Of a DNA stretch of 64,000 nucleotides, positions 50,148 to 60,015 are shown piece by piece; position 1 is the stretch's first letter; each line of letters begins with the position of its first letter. The stretch is from the NCBI GenBank assembly GCA_947499555.1, contig CANMOU010000001.1:1240001-1304000 (forward strand), in the 5' to 3' direction. This stretch comes from an uncultured Roseovarius sp. Lineage in GTDB: Bacteria; Pseudomonadota; Alphaproteobacteria; Rhodobacterales; Rhodobacteraceae. Made by a program: the position numbers and the translations under genes. Below the pieces are notes generated by a model. The model had not been told where the DNA came from and did not search any database. It saw only the letters and a list, made by a program, of their open reading frames with translations.

Positions 50148-50444
50148 ATGGGATGGCTTACTAAAGATATCGAGAGGGCACCTTGCACGGTCGAGGTCAG
50201 TCACTGCTTTGAGAGCCTGCACGCGCATGTGCGGTTCAACAACGGTGCCGTGATCTACCCCGGCGACGAGGTGAAAGTGCACGGGCCCGAAATCATGGCG
50301 CCCTTCGGCGAGGTGGTCCGCGAAGACCGCGAAGCCACCATCGTGCGCGCCAGCAAACTCGAACAGCTCTGGACCCGCCTTACCGGCGACTTTGAGATCA
50401 TGGAGCTGTGCGAATTTTCCTTCTCTGAGGAGGTCACGCTATGA
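50148..50444 (+). CDS. small conserved protein between puhC and acsF
   Basis: This is a 98-residue soluble protein with no membrane segment, rich in acidic residues, with SHCFESLHAHVRFNNGAVIYPGDEV and IMAPFGEVVREDREATIVRA. GAGAGGAGG precedes its ATG and its stop overlaps the acsF start (ATGA), so it is certainly a coupled member of the superoperon. It occupies the position of puhD of Rhodobacter, but I cannot confirm homology because that frame is, as I recall, much shorter. A role in complex assembly or in AcsF function is only suggested by context. Confidence 0.85.
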   Translation: MGWLTKDIERAPCTVEVSHCFESLHAHVRFNNGAVIYPGDEVKVHGPEIMAPFGEVVREDREATIVRASKLEQLWTRLTGDFEIMELCEFSFSEEVTL

Positions 50445-51571
50445 ACGCGCATTCCGGAAAACACACCGCCGATGCCACCACGGTGGAAGAGGGTCTTGCC
50501 ATAGCTGAAGAACTGGATCGCCAGTACACCAATGAAATGGCCACCGAGACGGCGATGCAGAACACTCTGCTTACACCGCGTTTTTATACCACCGATTTCG
50601 ATGAGCTTGACGCCATCGATGTCAGCGGCGTGCGCGAGGATTGGGACAAGCTCATCGATCAGATGGAGGCTGACCCCAACCGCGGGCATTTCAAGAAGAA
50701 CGAAGACTGGGACCATGTGGATTGGGAGAACATGGAGCCACAGCTCAAGAAGGAATTCATCGACTTCCTGATCTCAAGCTGTACGGCGGAATTCTCGGGC
50801 TGCGTCCTTTACAAAGAGATGAAGCGCCGCGGCAATAACAAGGACATCACGCAGCTTTTCCAGCTTATGGCGCGCGATGAGGCCCGGCATGCTGGTTTCA
50901 TCAACGACGCCCTGCGCGAGGCCGGTCTGCGGGTGAATCTCGGGTTCCTGACGCAGAAAAAGAAATACACCTACTTCCGGCCCAAGTTCATCTACTACGC
51001 CACGTATCTGTCTGAAAAGATTGGATATGCGCGCTACATCACCATCTTCCGCCATCTCGAGGCGAACCCCGAGCATCGCTTCCATCCGATCTTCAAATGG
51101 TTTTGCGAGTGGTGCAATGACGAGTTCAGCCATGGCGAGGCCTTCGCTCTTCTGATGAAGACCGATCCGAAACTGACCAGCGGTATCAATGTCTACTGGA
51201 TCAAGTTCTTCCTTACGGCGGTCTATGCCACGATGTATGTGCGCGACCATCAACGCCCGGCTTTTCACAAAGCGCTCGGTGTTGATCCGGATTGGTACGC
51301 CCATGAGGTCTTCACCAAGACCTCCGAGCTTTCCAAACAGATCTTCCCGATCACGCTCGATATCGATAGCCCGAAATGGCAGCCGCTTCTGGAGCGCCTG
51401 CAAAAGGCCAATGTCGATCTTGACCGGGCCAAGAAGCAGGGCGGGCCAATTGGCTTTGTCAAACGCATGAGCGCCTCGGCGCGTGCGGCGACGGCCTTTG
51501 TGCAACTGCTGCTCATTCCGTCCAAAGGCAATCAAGTGCCCGCAAATGTCAGACTGGAGCCTGTCTACTGA
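50441..51571 (+). CDS. acsF: aerobic Mg-protoporphyrin IX monomethyl ester cyclase
   Basis: This oxygen-dependent diiron enzyme forms the fifth ring of bacteriochlorophyll. The 376-residue protein has the paired iron motifs LMARDEARHAGF (near 145) and EWCNDEFSHGEAF (near 225), with the upstream glutamate in SSCTAEFSGC. Its presence means the ring can be closed under air; the anaerobic alternative bchE is not in this window. The start overlaps the upstream stop, and its own stop overlaps the puhE start by one base. Confidence 0.96.
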   Translation: MNAHSGKHTADATTVEEGLAIAEELDRQYTNEMATETAMQNTLLTPRFYTTDFDELDAIDVSGVREDWDKLIDQMEADPNRGHFKKNEDWDHVDWENMEPQLKKEFIDFLISSCTAEFSGCVLYKEMKRRGNNKDITQLFQLMARDEARHAGFINDALREAGLRVNLGFLTQKKKYTYFRPKFIYYATYLSEKIGYARYITIFRHLEANPEHRFHPIFKWFCEWCNDEFSHGEAFALLMKTDPKLTSGINVYWIKFFLTAVYATMYVRDHQRPAFHKALGVDPDWYAHEVFTKTSELSKQIFPITLDIDSPKWQPLLERLQKANVDLDRAKKQGGPIGFVKRMSASARAATAFVQLLLIPSKGNQVPANVRLEPVY

Positions 51572-52392
51572 TGACCGCCTCACCCTGGATCGCCGCGGTT
51601 TTCGCACTGTTTATCTGGTGGTTCTCCACCGGGGTGATCCTGATGGCTGTGCGCCATGCCGACAGCAAAGGCCAGCGTACAAGGCTGCTCTCGCCTCTCA
51701 TGGCCCTGCCCTTTCTGGGGCTGGGCCTTTGGGGCTTTGCAACTTCTTTGGGCATGGGCACGGTCGAGGCGGCCTATGGCGCATTCCTGTCCGCGCTGGC
51801 CATCTGGGGCTGGGTCGAGCTTTCGTTCCTGTCGGGTGCCATCACCGGCCCCAACCTGCGCGATTGCCCCGATGACCTGCCCGAGTGGGAGCGGTTCATC
51901 CGCGCCTGGGGCACGATCGCCTATCACGAGTTGCTTCTGACCGTGTTCTTTGCAGGGCTCTGGCTTTACGGTGTTGGCGCCGAAAACACCGTGGGTCTTT
52001 GGACCTTCACGATCCTTTACTTCGCCCGCATCTCGGCCAAGCTGAACCTCTATTTCGGCGTGCCCAAGATCAATACCGAGTTTCTGCCAGAGGCACTGGG
52101 CCATCTGGCAAGCCATTTCCGTATCCAAAGGCTCAACTGGGTATTCCCCATCTCGATCACGGCGCTCAGCTTCGCCATGGCCTGCTGGCTGGAACGGCTT
52201 TACGCGTCCGCCACACCCGGCGAGGTGGTGGGGTTTGCCCTGCTCACCGCAATCACAGGGCTTGCCCTGCTTGAACACTGGCTGATGGTGCTGCCATTGC
52301 CTGATGCCAAACTCTGGCGCTGGATGCTGCCCGCGCCCAAACCAACAACACAGACAAAAACGACAAGACCGGAGGGATCCCATGGATTTTGA
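51571..52392 (+). CDS. puhE: PuhE, integral membrane protein of the puh operon
   Basis: This 273-residue protein has about seven hydrophobic segments (about 5-25, 42-62, 68-88, 112-132, 138-158, 185-205, 220-245). It stands between acsF and hemA, the place of puhE, a putative photosynthetic complex assembly protein that in Rhodobacter affects photosynthesis gene expression. Its last eleven bases overlap hemA. No catalytic motif is recognised. Confidence 0.88.
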   Translation: MTASPWIAAVFALFIWWFSTGVILMAVRHADSKGQRTRLLSPLMALPFLGLGLWGFATSLGMGTVEAAYGAFLSALAIWGWVELSFLSGAITGPNLRDCPDDLPEWERFIRAWGTIAYHELLLTVFFAGLWLYGVGAENTVGLWTFTILYFARISAKLNLYFGVPKINTEFLPEALGHLASHFRIQRLNWVFPISITALSFAMACWLERLYASATPGEVVGFALLTAITGLALLEHWLMVLPLPDAKLWRWMLPAPKPTTQTKTTRPEGSHGF

Positions 52393-53596
52393 TGCCATGT
52401 TCAATGCGCAGCTTGATGCGCTCAAAGAAGAAGGCAACTATCGCATATTTGCCGAGCTTGAACGCCAATGCGGGTCCTTTCCCAAGGCCAAGAGCTATGA
52501 TGACAACGCGCCCGACGAGGTCACTGTCTGGTGCTCCAACGATTACCTGGGCATGGGCCAGAACGACACCATCCGCCAGGTGATGAAAGACGCCATTGAC
52601 CTGTGCGGCACGGGTGCTGGAGGTACACGCAACATCTCGGGTACCAACCACTACCACGTGGAGCTGGAAAAAGAGCTGGCCGACCTGCACGGCAAGGAAG
52701 ACGCTCTGCTCTTCACCTCGGGCTACGTGTCGAACTGGGCGGCCCTGTCGACATTGGGCGCGCGCCTGCCCGATGCGGTGATCCTGTCGGATGAGCTTAA
52801 CCACGCCTCGATGATTGAGGGCATGCGCCACAGCCGCGCCCGCAAAGTCATCTGGAAGCACAACGATCCCGAAGACCTGGATCGCAAGCTGGCCAGCCTT
52901 CCGGCCAACGCGCCCAAGATCGTGGCCTTCGAGAGCGTCTATTCCATGGATGGCGATATCTGTCCCATGAAGGAAATCGTCGAAGTGGCCGAAAAACACG
53001 GCGCCATGACCTATCTTGATGAGGTCCATGCCGTGGGCCTTTATGGCCCCCGCGGCGGTGGCGTGTCCGAGCGCGAGGGACTCGCGGATCGCATCACCCT
53101 GATCGAGGGCACGCTGGGCAAGGCCTATGGTTGCGTTGGCGGCTATATTACCGGCTCAGAGGCGATGTGCGACTTTGTCCGCAGTTTCGCCAGCGGGTTC
53201 ATCTTCACCACCGCCCTGCCCCCGGCCGTGGCGGCTGCGGCGAAAGCATCGGTTGCACATCTGAAAGAAAGCCAGATTGAACGGCAGATGCAGCGCGAGC
53301 GCGTGGCCTATCTGCGGTCGGAACTCAACAAGCGCGGCATCCCGCATTTGGACAACCCCAGCCACATCATCCCCGTGATGATCAAGGATCCAGTCAAATG
53401 CCGGATGCTGGCCGATATCCTGATGCGCGACTGGGGCATCTATGTGCAGCCCATCAACTACCCCACCGTGCCCAAGGGCACAGAGCGCCTGAGGTTCACC
53501 CCGGGGCCGCTGCATAGCGAGGCTGATATCGATCACCTGGTCGAGGCACTCAGCGTGCTATGGAAGCAATGCGCCATTGCCCATGCGGTGGCTTGA
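52382..53596 (+). CDS. hemA: 5-aminolevulinate synthase
   Basis: This PLP enzyme condenses glycine and succinyl-CoA to 5-aminolevulinate, the first precursor of haem and bacteriochlorophyll. At 404 residues it has [11 protein letters not shown] near 50, [17 protein letters not shown], the PLP aspartate in [17 protein letters not shown] and the lysine in [17 protein letters not shown] near 245. The start at 52382 follows GGAGGGATCCC. It overlaps puhE by eleven bases and ends the superoperon, tying precursor supply to pigment synthesis. Confidence 0.96.
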   Translation: MDFDAMFNAQLDALKEEGNYRIFAELERQCGSFPKAKSYDDNAPDEVTVWCSNDYLGMGQNDTIRQVMKDAIDLCGTGAGGTRNISGTNHYHVELEKELADLHGKEDALLFTSGYVSNWAALSTLGARLPDAVILSDELNHASMIEGMRHSRARKVIWKHNDPEDLDRKLASLPANAPKIVAFESVYSMDGDICPMKEIVEVAEKHGAMTYLDEVHAVGLYGPRGGGVSEREGLADRITLIEGTLGKAYGCVGGYITGSEAMCDFVRSFASGFIFTTALPPAVAAAAKASVAHLKESQIERQMQRERVAYLRSELNKRGIPHLDNPSHIIPVMIKDPVKCRMLADILMRDWGIYVQPINYPTVPKGTERLRFTPGPLHSEADIDHLVEALSVLWKQCAIAHAVA

Positions 53597-53684
53597 TGCC
53601 TATCGCAGGAATTTGACCGCCAAGGTGTTGACTTAACCTGACAGGTCCTATGTGGTTTGCCGAGGAAGTACGACGGAGGACGTT

Positions 53685-54116
53685 ATGAAATCGTATCTAG
53701 CAACAACTGCAGCTCTTCTGAGCCTTGCTGCCCCCGCATTCGCGGATGGCCATGCCTCGGGTGATCCAGCAGCCGGCGAAGCCGCTTTTAAACAGTGCAA
53801 GTCCTGCCATATGGTTGCCGACGGCGACAATGTGATCGTCAAGGGCGGCAAGACCGGACCAAATCTTTACGGTCTCGTTGGCCGCACAGCCGGCTCAACC
53901 GACTTTAAGTATTCGAAAGACATGGTCGCGGCGGGTGAAGGCGGTCTTGCCTGGGACGAAGCGTCCTTTGTGGAATATGCGCAGGACCCAACGGCTTATC
54001 TGCGCAAGGTGACCGAAAATGACAAAGCGCGCTCAAAAATGACATTCAAGGCGCGCAAGGAAGAGGATGTGGTCAACATCTGGGCCTATCTTGCATCCGT
54101 CGGCCCCGAAAGCTGA
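53685..54116 (+). CDS. cycA: cytochrome c2
   Basis: This soluble periplasmic electron carrier works between the bc1 complex and the reaction-centre cytochrome. The 143-residue precursor has a signal peptide ending at AFA-D (about 21), haem motif CKSCH, KTGPNLYGLVGRTAG, and the axial methionine in KMTFKARKEEDVVNIWAYL, closely following Rhodobacter cytochrome c2. ATG 53685 has CGGAGGA upstream. It lies 88 bases beyond hemA with its own leader and ends in a strong terminator. Confidence 0.93.
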   Translation: MKSYLATTAALLSLAAPAFADGHASGDPAAGEAAFKQCKSCHMVADGDNVIVKGGKTGPNLYGLVGRTAGSTDFKYSKDMVAAGEGGLAWDEASFVEYAQDPTAYLRKVTENDKARSKMTFKARKEEDVVNIWAYLASVGPES

Positions 54117-54142
54117 AGACGTCACTTATCGGAATTGGATCT

Positions 54143-54171
54143 GAGCCGCCACAGGGCGGCTCTTTTCTTTT
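54143..54171 (+). terminator. rho-independent terminator of cycA
   Basis: GAGCCGCC (54143-54150) and GGCGGCTC (54155-54162) form a perfect 8-bp stem with an ACAG loop, followed by TTTTCTTTT. It is 26 bases after the cycA stop. Confidence 0.92.
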
Positions 54172-54326
54172 GAAACAGACACTTAAGAGGCTTTCTTAAA
54201 TAGGAAACCCAGCGACGGGATCGCAATAAAAACCCTCCCACGCCATATGCCGGTCATGATTTGACCTAATTCAAGCGGCATCAACTGCTTTGGACCAATC
54301 AAATTTTACCCAGTTTGAGAGCGGAA

Positions 54327-54812
54327 ATGCCCGCACGCCTGCTTGTTACAGCCAAATACAACGAAGATCCTGACGCCCTTTTCAAACGCGCCAGCAGCTT
54401 CGCGGATATGATTCAGGCCACCCGCCGGATCGCGCGGTATGACCATCTGCCTCATGTCACCATGGAACAAGGTAAGACCTATTCGACCAATATCACGGTG
54501 CTGAAGCTTTTTTCGACCGAAGGATACAAAATCCGGATTGACCGGCTGTGCTTCAAAGATCGCGTGATGATCAGCCATGAGGGCGGCAAGAACATTCGCT
54601 CCTGGCGGCACAAGGTGGATATTGAACCTGCAAATTCCGGCTCGGTCTGGACCGATGTGATTGAGGTCGACGCAGGTCTCCTGACGCCCATCGTGTCCCG
54701 TTTCGCGAAATTCATGTACCTGCATCGCCATAAGCACAGGGGCGCATTAAGCACACAGGCCGAGCTTGGCGCGACCCAGGAACCTGCCGGGAAGACGCGG
54801 GTCGAGGGTTAA
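54327..54812 (+). CDS. SRPBCC-like protein of unknown function
   Basis: A 161-residue protein. Its alternation of a leading strand (ARLLVTAKYN), two helices with FKRASSFADMIQATRRIARY, then repeated strands (KIRIDRLCFKDRVMISHEG, SGSVWTDVIEVDAG) and a long C-terminal helix with FAKFMYLHRHKHRG suggests a START/SRPBCC fold that binds a hydrophobic ligand. No catalytic residues are identified. ATG 54327 has GAGAG upstream; a TTG at 54315 is less likely. It stands alone between the cycA terminator and a bidirectional terminator shared with the convergent BCCT gene. Confidence 0.75.
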   Translation: MPARLLVTAKYNEDPDALFKRASSFADMIQATRRIARYDHLPHVTMEQGKTYSTNITVLKLFSTEGYKIRIDRLCFKDRVMISHEGGKNIRSWRHKVDIEPANSGSVWTDVIEVDAGLLTPIVSRFAKFMYLHRHKHRGALSTQAELGATQEPAGKTRVEG

Positions 54813-54828
54813 ATCACTTACAACGAAC

Positions 54829-54870
54829 AAAAAAACCGGCCGGGATGACTCCGACCGGTCTTTCTTTGCT
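54829..54870. terminator. bidirectional terminator between convergent genes
   Basis: ACCGGCCGG (54835-54843) pairs with CCGACCGGT (54851-54859), 9 bp with one G-T pair. A run of A residues precedes it (T-run for the minus strand) and CTTTCTTT follows, so it can end both the SRPBCC-like gene and the BCCT gene. Confidence 0.85.
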
Positions 54871-54881
54871 TTCCTGACGGA

Positions 54882-56483
54882 TCAGAGCTTTGCGCGTTCC
54901 GAGCGCAGCGCCAGCCACAGGCAGTAGCACATGATCAGCACCACAAGCGTGAACGGAATGCCCGTGGACACCGCCGCCCCTTGCAGCGCCGAAAGCCCGC
55001 CGCCCAGCAAGAGTGCAATGGCCACCAGCCCTTCCAACGTGCACCAGAAGATCCGCTGGATCACCGGCGCATCCATCTTGCCACCTGCCGTGATCGTATC
55101 GATCACCAAGCTGCCGCTATCTGAGGACGTGACAAAGAAGATGATGATCAGGATCAGCGAGATGGGTGCCACGATGCCGTAGAGCGGCAGTTCTTTGAGG
55201 AACCCAAAGAGCGCGCCTTCCGGAGCATAGCTGTCGATCACTGTGGCTTTGACACCTTCAGCACCGCCTGCATTGAGCATGTCAATCGCAGCCCCGCCAA
55301 AGGTCGACATCCAGAGCGCACAGACCGCCGTGGGGGCCAGAAGCGCGCAGATGATGAATTCACGCACGGTACGACCCTTGGAAATCCGCGCAATGAACAT
55401 GCCAACAAAAGGCGACCATGCAATCCACCAGGCCCAGTAGAAGGTCGTCCAGCCGTGGAAGTAACTGGTGTCTTCGCGTCCAAACGGGTTGGACAGGGCC
55501 GGAAGCATCACCACGTAATCCACCATGACGTTGAAGTAGCGTGTGATGGCCGCCCCTACACCAGTGACAAAGATCACGAAGAGGAAAAGGCACACGGCCA
55601 TGACCATGTTGATCTCTGACAGCCGCTTCACACCTTTATCCATGCCAAGCAGAACCGAGCCCAGAGCAATCATGGTGATCCCGATGATCAGCAGAACCGT
55701 GACAGTATTAGACGGCTCGATCCCGAAGATCTCATTGAGACCCGCCGCCACCTGCTGCGCACCTAGGCCCAGTGATGTCGTCAGGCCAAAGAGCGTTGCG
55801 AAAACGGCCAGTGTATCAATCATGTGACCCCACCAACCCCAGACGCGTTCGCCAAGAATTGGATAGAACGCCGAACGGAGCGTCAGCGGCAGACCGAGAT
55901 TGTAACAGAAGATCGCGAGGCTGAGGCCAACAGCGGCATAAATCGCCCATCCTTCCAGACCCCAATGGTGAATGGTGCCGACCACACCCACATATTCGTT
56001 GCCGGGCTGCGTGATATCGACATTGAGTGGTCGCGCGCCTCCGTCTTCGGCAAAGTTGTAGTAAACCGGCTCAAGCACACCGAAAAAGAGCAGCCCGATA
56101 CCGATACCGGCCGCAAACATCATCGCGATCCATCCTGGATAGGAATAATCCGGTTTGGCGTCCTTGCCGCCGATCCTGACCGACCCCACCGGCAGGATGA
56201 TCAGGACAAGACAAAACAGGGTGATGGCGTTGACCGAGAGCACCAGGAACCAATCAAAGGTGCTGGTCAGCCATGGTCTGAGCCAGCCAAAGAATTCGGC
56301 TGTGGCTTCCTGATTTGCGAGTGCAATCAGCACGAAGCCAAAGATCACGATGCTTGAGATAAGGAAAACTGGGTTGTGGATATCAAGCCCCATGGGTCTG
56401 ATGTTATCCTGGCCCATTTCGTATTCTGTCGAATACGCCATATGGCCGCTATCTGCGGTTTTCGGGTCTTCTGATGTGGTCAT
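54882..56483 (-). CDS. BCCT-family betaine/carnitine/choline transporter
   Basis: This sodium- or proton-coupled transporter of quaternary ammonium compounds has 533 residues and about 12 membrane helices. YSYPGWIAMMFAAGIGIGLLFFGV carries the G-rich helix-3 substrate and Na site, and the tryptophan box reads TFYWAWWIAWSPFVGMFIARISKGRTVREF. The start at 56483 follows GGAGGGAGCC and is preferred over the ATG at 56528. It is not obviously part of photosynthesis; marine relatives use betaines as osmolytes or nutrients. It is a single-gene unit. Confidence 0.9.
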   Translation of the reverse strand: MTTSEDPKTADSGHMAYSTEYEMGQDNIRPMGLDIHNPVFLISSIVIFGFVLIALANQEATAEFFGWLRPWLTSTFDWFLVLSVNAITLFCLVLIILPVGSVRIGGKDAKPDYSYPGWIAMMFAAGIGIGLLFFGVLEPVYYNFAEDGGARPLNVDITQPGNEYVGVVGTIHHWGLEGWAIYAAVGLSLAIFCYNLGLPLTLRSAFYPILGERVWGWWGHMIDTLAVFATLFGLTTSLGLGAQQVAAGLNEIFGIEPSNTVTVLLIIGITMIALGSVLLGMDKGVKRLSEINMVMAVCLFLFVIFVTGVGAAITRYFNVMVDYVVMLPALSNPFGREDTSYFHGWTTFYWAWWIAWSPFVGMFIARISKGRTVREFIICALLAPTAVCALWMSTFGGAAIDMLNAGGAEGVKATVIDSYAPEGALFGFLKELPLYGIVAPISLILIIIFFVTSSDSGSLVIDTITAGGKMDAPVIQRIFWCTLEGLVAIALLLGGGLSALQGAAVSTGIPFTLVVLIMCYCLWLALRSERAKL

Positions 56484-56867
56484 TTTCGGCTCCCTCCGGC
56501 CCGCCGGTTTGCTCCGACGTTGGGTCAAGCCTTCTGCGCCTGCGGCGCTAAGTCAAAGAGTTTCTCGGACCACTTTTGAACCACACGACAACGCATCTGC
56601 GGCATCACCGACCGAAATTGAACGCCAGAGCACCAACCTCAGAGGATCAAGTGTCGCGCTTAGCCCACTCAAATTGGACGGCTTTTTGCAATCCTGAAGG
56701 GCATCTACGAGGCAACTCGCTGCAGAGCAGCAAAATCGCGGGAAATCACCTGCAAAAAATCTCGCCAGATTCCGCCGATTGCGGAAAATCTGTCCACCTG
56801 CCCGCGCACAATTTGGACTTTTTGTCCAAAGCCGATGCAGAATCAGATGCCTTCAGGCGGATCGGGT
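56484..56867. other. gap between dxs end and BCCT start
   Basis: This 384-base gene-free stretch should hold the BCCT promoter and the 3' tail of the puf-dxs transcript. It contains the stem-loops TTCCGC-CGATT-GCGGAA (56770-56786) and TTTGGAC-TTTTT-GTCCAAA (56812-56830), the latter 38 bases past the dxs stop. I see no convincing promoter boxes or reading frame. Confidence 0.5.
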
Positions 56868-58796
56868 CTACTTCACCAACCCCAGCGGCACCACTTCGGC
56901 TGTCGATCCTGTGGCAGACTTCGCCGTGTCAACAATATGCTGCGCGGTCAGCCCTGCGGCCTCGTACATCTCGTCGGGGCTTGCCTGATCGATGTAACGG
57001 TCCGGCAGATGCATGGTGCGCACCGCAAGACCCCTGTCCAGGGCCCCGGCTTGTGCCAATGTCTGCAAGACGATGGCCCCAAAGCCGCACATGGCCCCCT
57101 CTTCAACCGTGATCAGCGCCCGGTGGTGCCGCGCAAGCTGCAATACAAGCTCTTCGTCAAGCGGTTTGGCAAAGCGCGCATCCGCGAGCGTCACGGAAAG
57201 CCCGCTCGACTGCAAAGTCGCCGTCGCGCTTGTACATTCTGCCAAATGTGCCCCGTATGACAGAATTGCCACATCTGTCCCCTCGCACAAGATCCGGCCT
57301 TTTCCAATTTCAAGCACCTCGCCGCGCTCAGGAAGCTGCGCACCTGTCCCGGCCCCACGTGGATAGCGAAATGCGATCGGCCCATCATCATGCGCTGCGG
57401 CAGTTGCCACCATATGAACAAGCTCAGCCTCATCAGAGGCCGCCATGCAGATCATGCCGGGAAGCGCACCCAGATAGCCGATATCGAAGGCGCCTGCATG
57501 AGTCGGCCCATCGGCCCCCACAAGCCCGGCCCGGTCAATGGCAAACCGGACGGGCAGGCCCTGCAATGCCACGTCATGCACCACCTGGTCATAGCCACGC
57601 TGCAGGAAGGTGGAGTAAATCGCACAGAAGGGCCGCAAGCCACTCGCGGCCATTCCGGCGGCGAAGGTCACGCCATGCTGCTCGGCAATGCCCACATCAA
57701 AAACGCGGTTTGGAAACTGGTCGGCCATGATATTGACGCCGGTGCCGGATGGCATGGCTGCCGTCACGGCAACGATCTTTGGATCGCTGGCGGCCTCTTG
57801 GGTCAGCGCCTTGCCGAAAACCGAGGTATAGGATGGTGCAGAGGCCGATTTCTTGGCCTGCGCGCCAGTCTCCACGTCAAACTTCGAGACACCATGACCA
57901 CAATCCGCACTGCTCTCGGCTGGGGCATATCCTTTGCCTTTCACTGTGCACACATGGATCAGAACCGGCCCCGTGGCCCGCGTCCGCGCCGCACGCAGCA
58001 CCGGCAAAAGCTGGCCCATGTCATGGCCGTTGATCGGCCCGACATATTCAAACCCCAGCTCCTCAAAGAGCGTGCCAGACTCGGAAACACCGGTCACCAA
58101 TTGCCGCGCGCGCTTGGCCCCTTCGCGCATCGGCGCAGGCAGGGCCGCCTCAAACCCTTCGGCAAGGCTTTTCATCTTGGCCAGCGGCTCATTGGCATAA
58201 AGACCACTGAGATAGGACGACATTGCGCCCACAGGCGGAGCAATGCTCATCTCGTTGTCATTGAGGATGACGAACATCCGTCGCCCTTCGGCCCCGGCAT
58301 TGTTCATTGCCTCATAGGCCATGCCAGCGCTGATCGACCCATCGCCAATCACGGCAATTGCATCGCCTGTCGGCAGGCCCATGTCACGGCCAATGGTAAA
58401 GCCAAGCGCCGCAGAAATCGACGTAGAGCTATGCGCGGCACCGAAGGGATCAAATTCACTTTCGGCGCGCTTGGTGAAGCCGCTCAGACCATCCTTCTGG
58501 CGCAAGGTGCGAATGCGGTCCCGCCGTCCGGTCAGGATCTTATGCGGATAGCATTGATGCCCCACATCCCAGACAAGCTTGTCCATCGGCGTGTTGAACA
58601 CCGCATGAATGGCCACGGCCAGCTCGACCACGCCAAGTGAAGACCCCAGATGCCCGCCGGTCTCAGAAACGGCCGAAATCACTTCCGCGCGCAGCTCTCG
58701 TGCAATCTCGGCCAGGTCACTGTCGGGCAATTGGCGCAAATCCGTTGGCCCGGCCACCCGGTCCAGAAGCGGTGTTGTTGGTGTGTCCTTTGGCAT
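56868..58796 (-). CDS. dxs: 1-deoxy-D-xylulose-5-phosphate synthase
   Basis: This thiamine-diphosphate enzyme starts the MEP pathway, providing isopentenyl units for carotenoids and phytol. At 642 residues it has [13 protein letters not shown] near 48, the ThDP/Mg motif [18 protein letters not shown] near 145, the catalytic glutamate region [16 protein letters not shown] near 365 and [15 protein letters not shown]. The start at 58796 follows GAGGGGGG. It lies 97 bases after pufC on the same strand, so it may be read through from the puf operon. A second chromosomal dxs copy is possible. Confidence 0.95.
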   Translation of the reverse strand: MPKDTPTTPLLDRVAGPTDLRQLPDSDLAEIARELRAEVISAVSETGGHLGSSLGVVELAVAIHAVFNTPMDKLVWDVGHQCYPHKILTGRRDRIRTLRQKDGLSGFTKRAESEFDPFGAAHSSTSISAALGFTIGRDMGLPTGDAIAVIGDGSISAGMAYEAMNNAGAEGRRMFVILNDNEMSIAPPVGAMSSYLSGLYANEPLAKMKSLAEGFEAALPAPMREGAKRARQLVTGVSESGTLFEELGFEYVGPINGHDMGQLLPVLRAARTRATGPVLIHVCTVKGKGYAPAESSADCGHGVSKFDVETGAQAKKSASAPSYTSVFGKALTQEAASDPKIVAVTAAMPSGTGVNIMADQFPNRVFDVGIAEQHGVTFAAGMAASGLRPFCAIYSTFLQRGYDQVVHDVALQGLPVRFAIDRAGLVGADGPTHAGAFDIGYLGALPGMICMAASDEAELVHMVATAAAHDDGPIAFRYPRGAGTGAQLPERGEVLEIGKGRILCEGTDVAILSYGAHLAECTSATATLQSSGLSVTLADARFAKPLDEELVLQLARHHRALITVEEGAMCGFGAIVLQTLAQAGALDRGLAVRTMHLPDRYIDQASPDEMYEAAGLTAQHIVDTAKSATGSTAEVVPLGLVK

Positions 58797-58872
58797 CGCA
58801 CCCCCCTCAAGGCGGCTAAGGCGCAACCCGCATGTTCCGGGCAGCGGGTGCGCGATTGAAAGGACAGGCCAC

Positions 58873-58889
58873 CGGGGCAGCCTGCCCCG
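58873..58889 (-). terminator. stem-loop just past the pufC stop
   Basis: CGGGGC (58873-58878) pairs with GCCCCG (58884-58889) five bases after the pufC stop. ACCCGC/GCGGGT (58826-58831 with 58844-58849) follows before dxs. Neither has a T-run, so partial termination or 3'-end protection of the puf message is likely. Confidence 0.5.
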
Positions 58890-58893
58890 TAAG

Positions 58894-60012
58894 TCAGTTG
58901 CCGTAATCCGGCGTGCCCGTCGTCGCCAGTTCCGGCCAATCCTTGATCACATTCGTGCCTTGCAGGGGCTGTTGATAGCCCTTGTGACAGGTCCGGCATG
59001 CGGCCTTGGGCGCATCCTGATGCACCGGACCAAGCCGCTCTGGCGGATAGGTGTCTTTCAGCGGAATAAGGTAGTCGTTGTTCAACTCCTGCACCATCGA
59101 AATACCCAGGGTTTCCGTGCCCCATTGCGGCGTGACTTCCGCCCCGTCATAGAAGGCGCGGGAGTTGTGACAGAAAACACAGTTCACCCCAAGCGAATTG
59201 GCAATGTAGTTCATGAGCGCATAGGTCCGCTCGGCATGCTGAATGCCGGGATAACCATCCTCGCCCGGAATGCCGGCCACCCGGCTTTCCAGGTCATGCA
59301 CACCGATTGTCTCGCCATCGACCAGATAGGCCTGCAGCGCATCGGATGGTAGTGACGTGAAGGACGAAAGCGGCGTCGCGCGGTTCTGGACCGCCGCCCA
59401 GCCGGCCACGCGCTCATTCACCGGTGTCAGCTTAAACCAGATGTCGCTTGGCACATTCTGCCCGCGGTGGCAGGTCATGCAGGTGACACCCACCTGACCA
59501 TTTGCATTCACATGCCCATCCCAGTTCTCGTTGATATTCTGGGTCATTTCGATCATCCGGCGCGAGACGACTTTCGTGTAGAGCGTATCCTCTCCATAGG
59601 TCTCAATGTCGCCATCCCCATGGCAATAGGCACAGCCTTCTTCGGGCGCAACCCAGCGCGTCATTGCCGCCATCAACCGGTTGAAATTCGATTCCGTCAG
59701 ATCACCAAGCACCTGAACATTCTCATAAATGTCCGATGCCAAGGGATCGTCCGTTTCGATCGGAAATGGCGGATCCTCGATCAGCTCGGCAATGTCCGGA
59801 TCCGGCACGACCCTGTCACTGTCAAACTCGGTGATCGACATCCCAGTGCCCCTTGTCCCTGTCTGAAGGCTTTCTGTCGAGAAGGGTTGCCCAAGAGTGA
59901 TAAGCGCCGCGGCCACGAAAACCGCCCCCCCAACTGCACCGACAAATATTGCCGGTGCATAGATGTTCTTGGGGTTCCGCCGGTTCCACTCTCCAAACCA
60001 TTTGGGAAACAT
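58894..60012 (-). CDS. pufC: reaction-centre tetraheme cytochrome c subunit
   Basis: This periplasmic cytochrome is bound to the reaction centre and re-reduces the special pair. The 372-residue protein has exactly four haem motifs: CAYCH, CMTCH, CVFCH and CRTCH. The N-terminus has one membrane helix (about 20-42), but I find no cysteine near it, so the lipid anchor known from Blastochloris viridis cannot be formed and the helix probably stays as the anchor. It starts three bases after pufM. Confidence 0.95.
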   Translation of the reverse strand: MFPKWFGEWNRRNPKNIYAPAIFVGAVGGAVFVAAALITLGQPFSTESLQTGTRGTGMSITEFDSDRVVPDPDIAELIEDPPFPIETDDPLASDIYENVQVLGDLTESNFNRLMAAMTRWVAPEEGCAYCHGDGDIETYGEDTLYTKVVSRRMIEMTQNINENWDGHVNANGQVGVTCMTCHRGQNVPSDIWFKLTPVNERVAGWAAVQNRATPLSSFTSLPSDALQAYLVDGETIGVHDLESRVAGIPGEDGYPGIQHAERTYALMNYIANSLGVNCVFCHNSRAFYDGAEVTPQWGTETLGISMVQELNNDYLIPLKDTYPPERLGPVHQDAPKAACRTCHKGYQQPLQGTNVIKDWPELATTGTPDYGN

Positions 60013-60015
60013 GTC

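Noticed and set aside
53593-53606. FNR-like site TTGAT-N4-ATCGC between hemA and cycA
   Set aside because: The second half deviates at two of five positions and the site overlaps the hemA stop; too weak to call without binding data.
58894-60012. pufX after pufM
   Set aside because: The frame after pufM encodes a tetraheme cytochrome with four CxxCH motifs, so this is a pufC-type operon; no pufX-like small helix protein is present.
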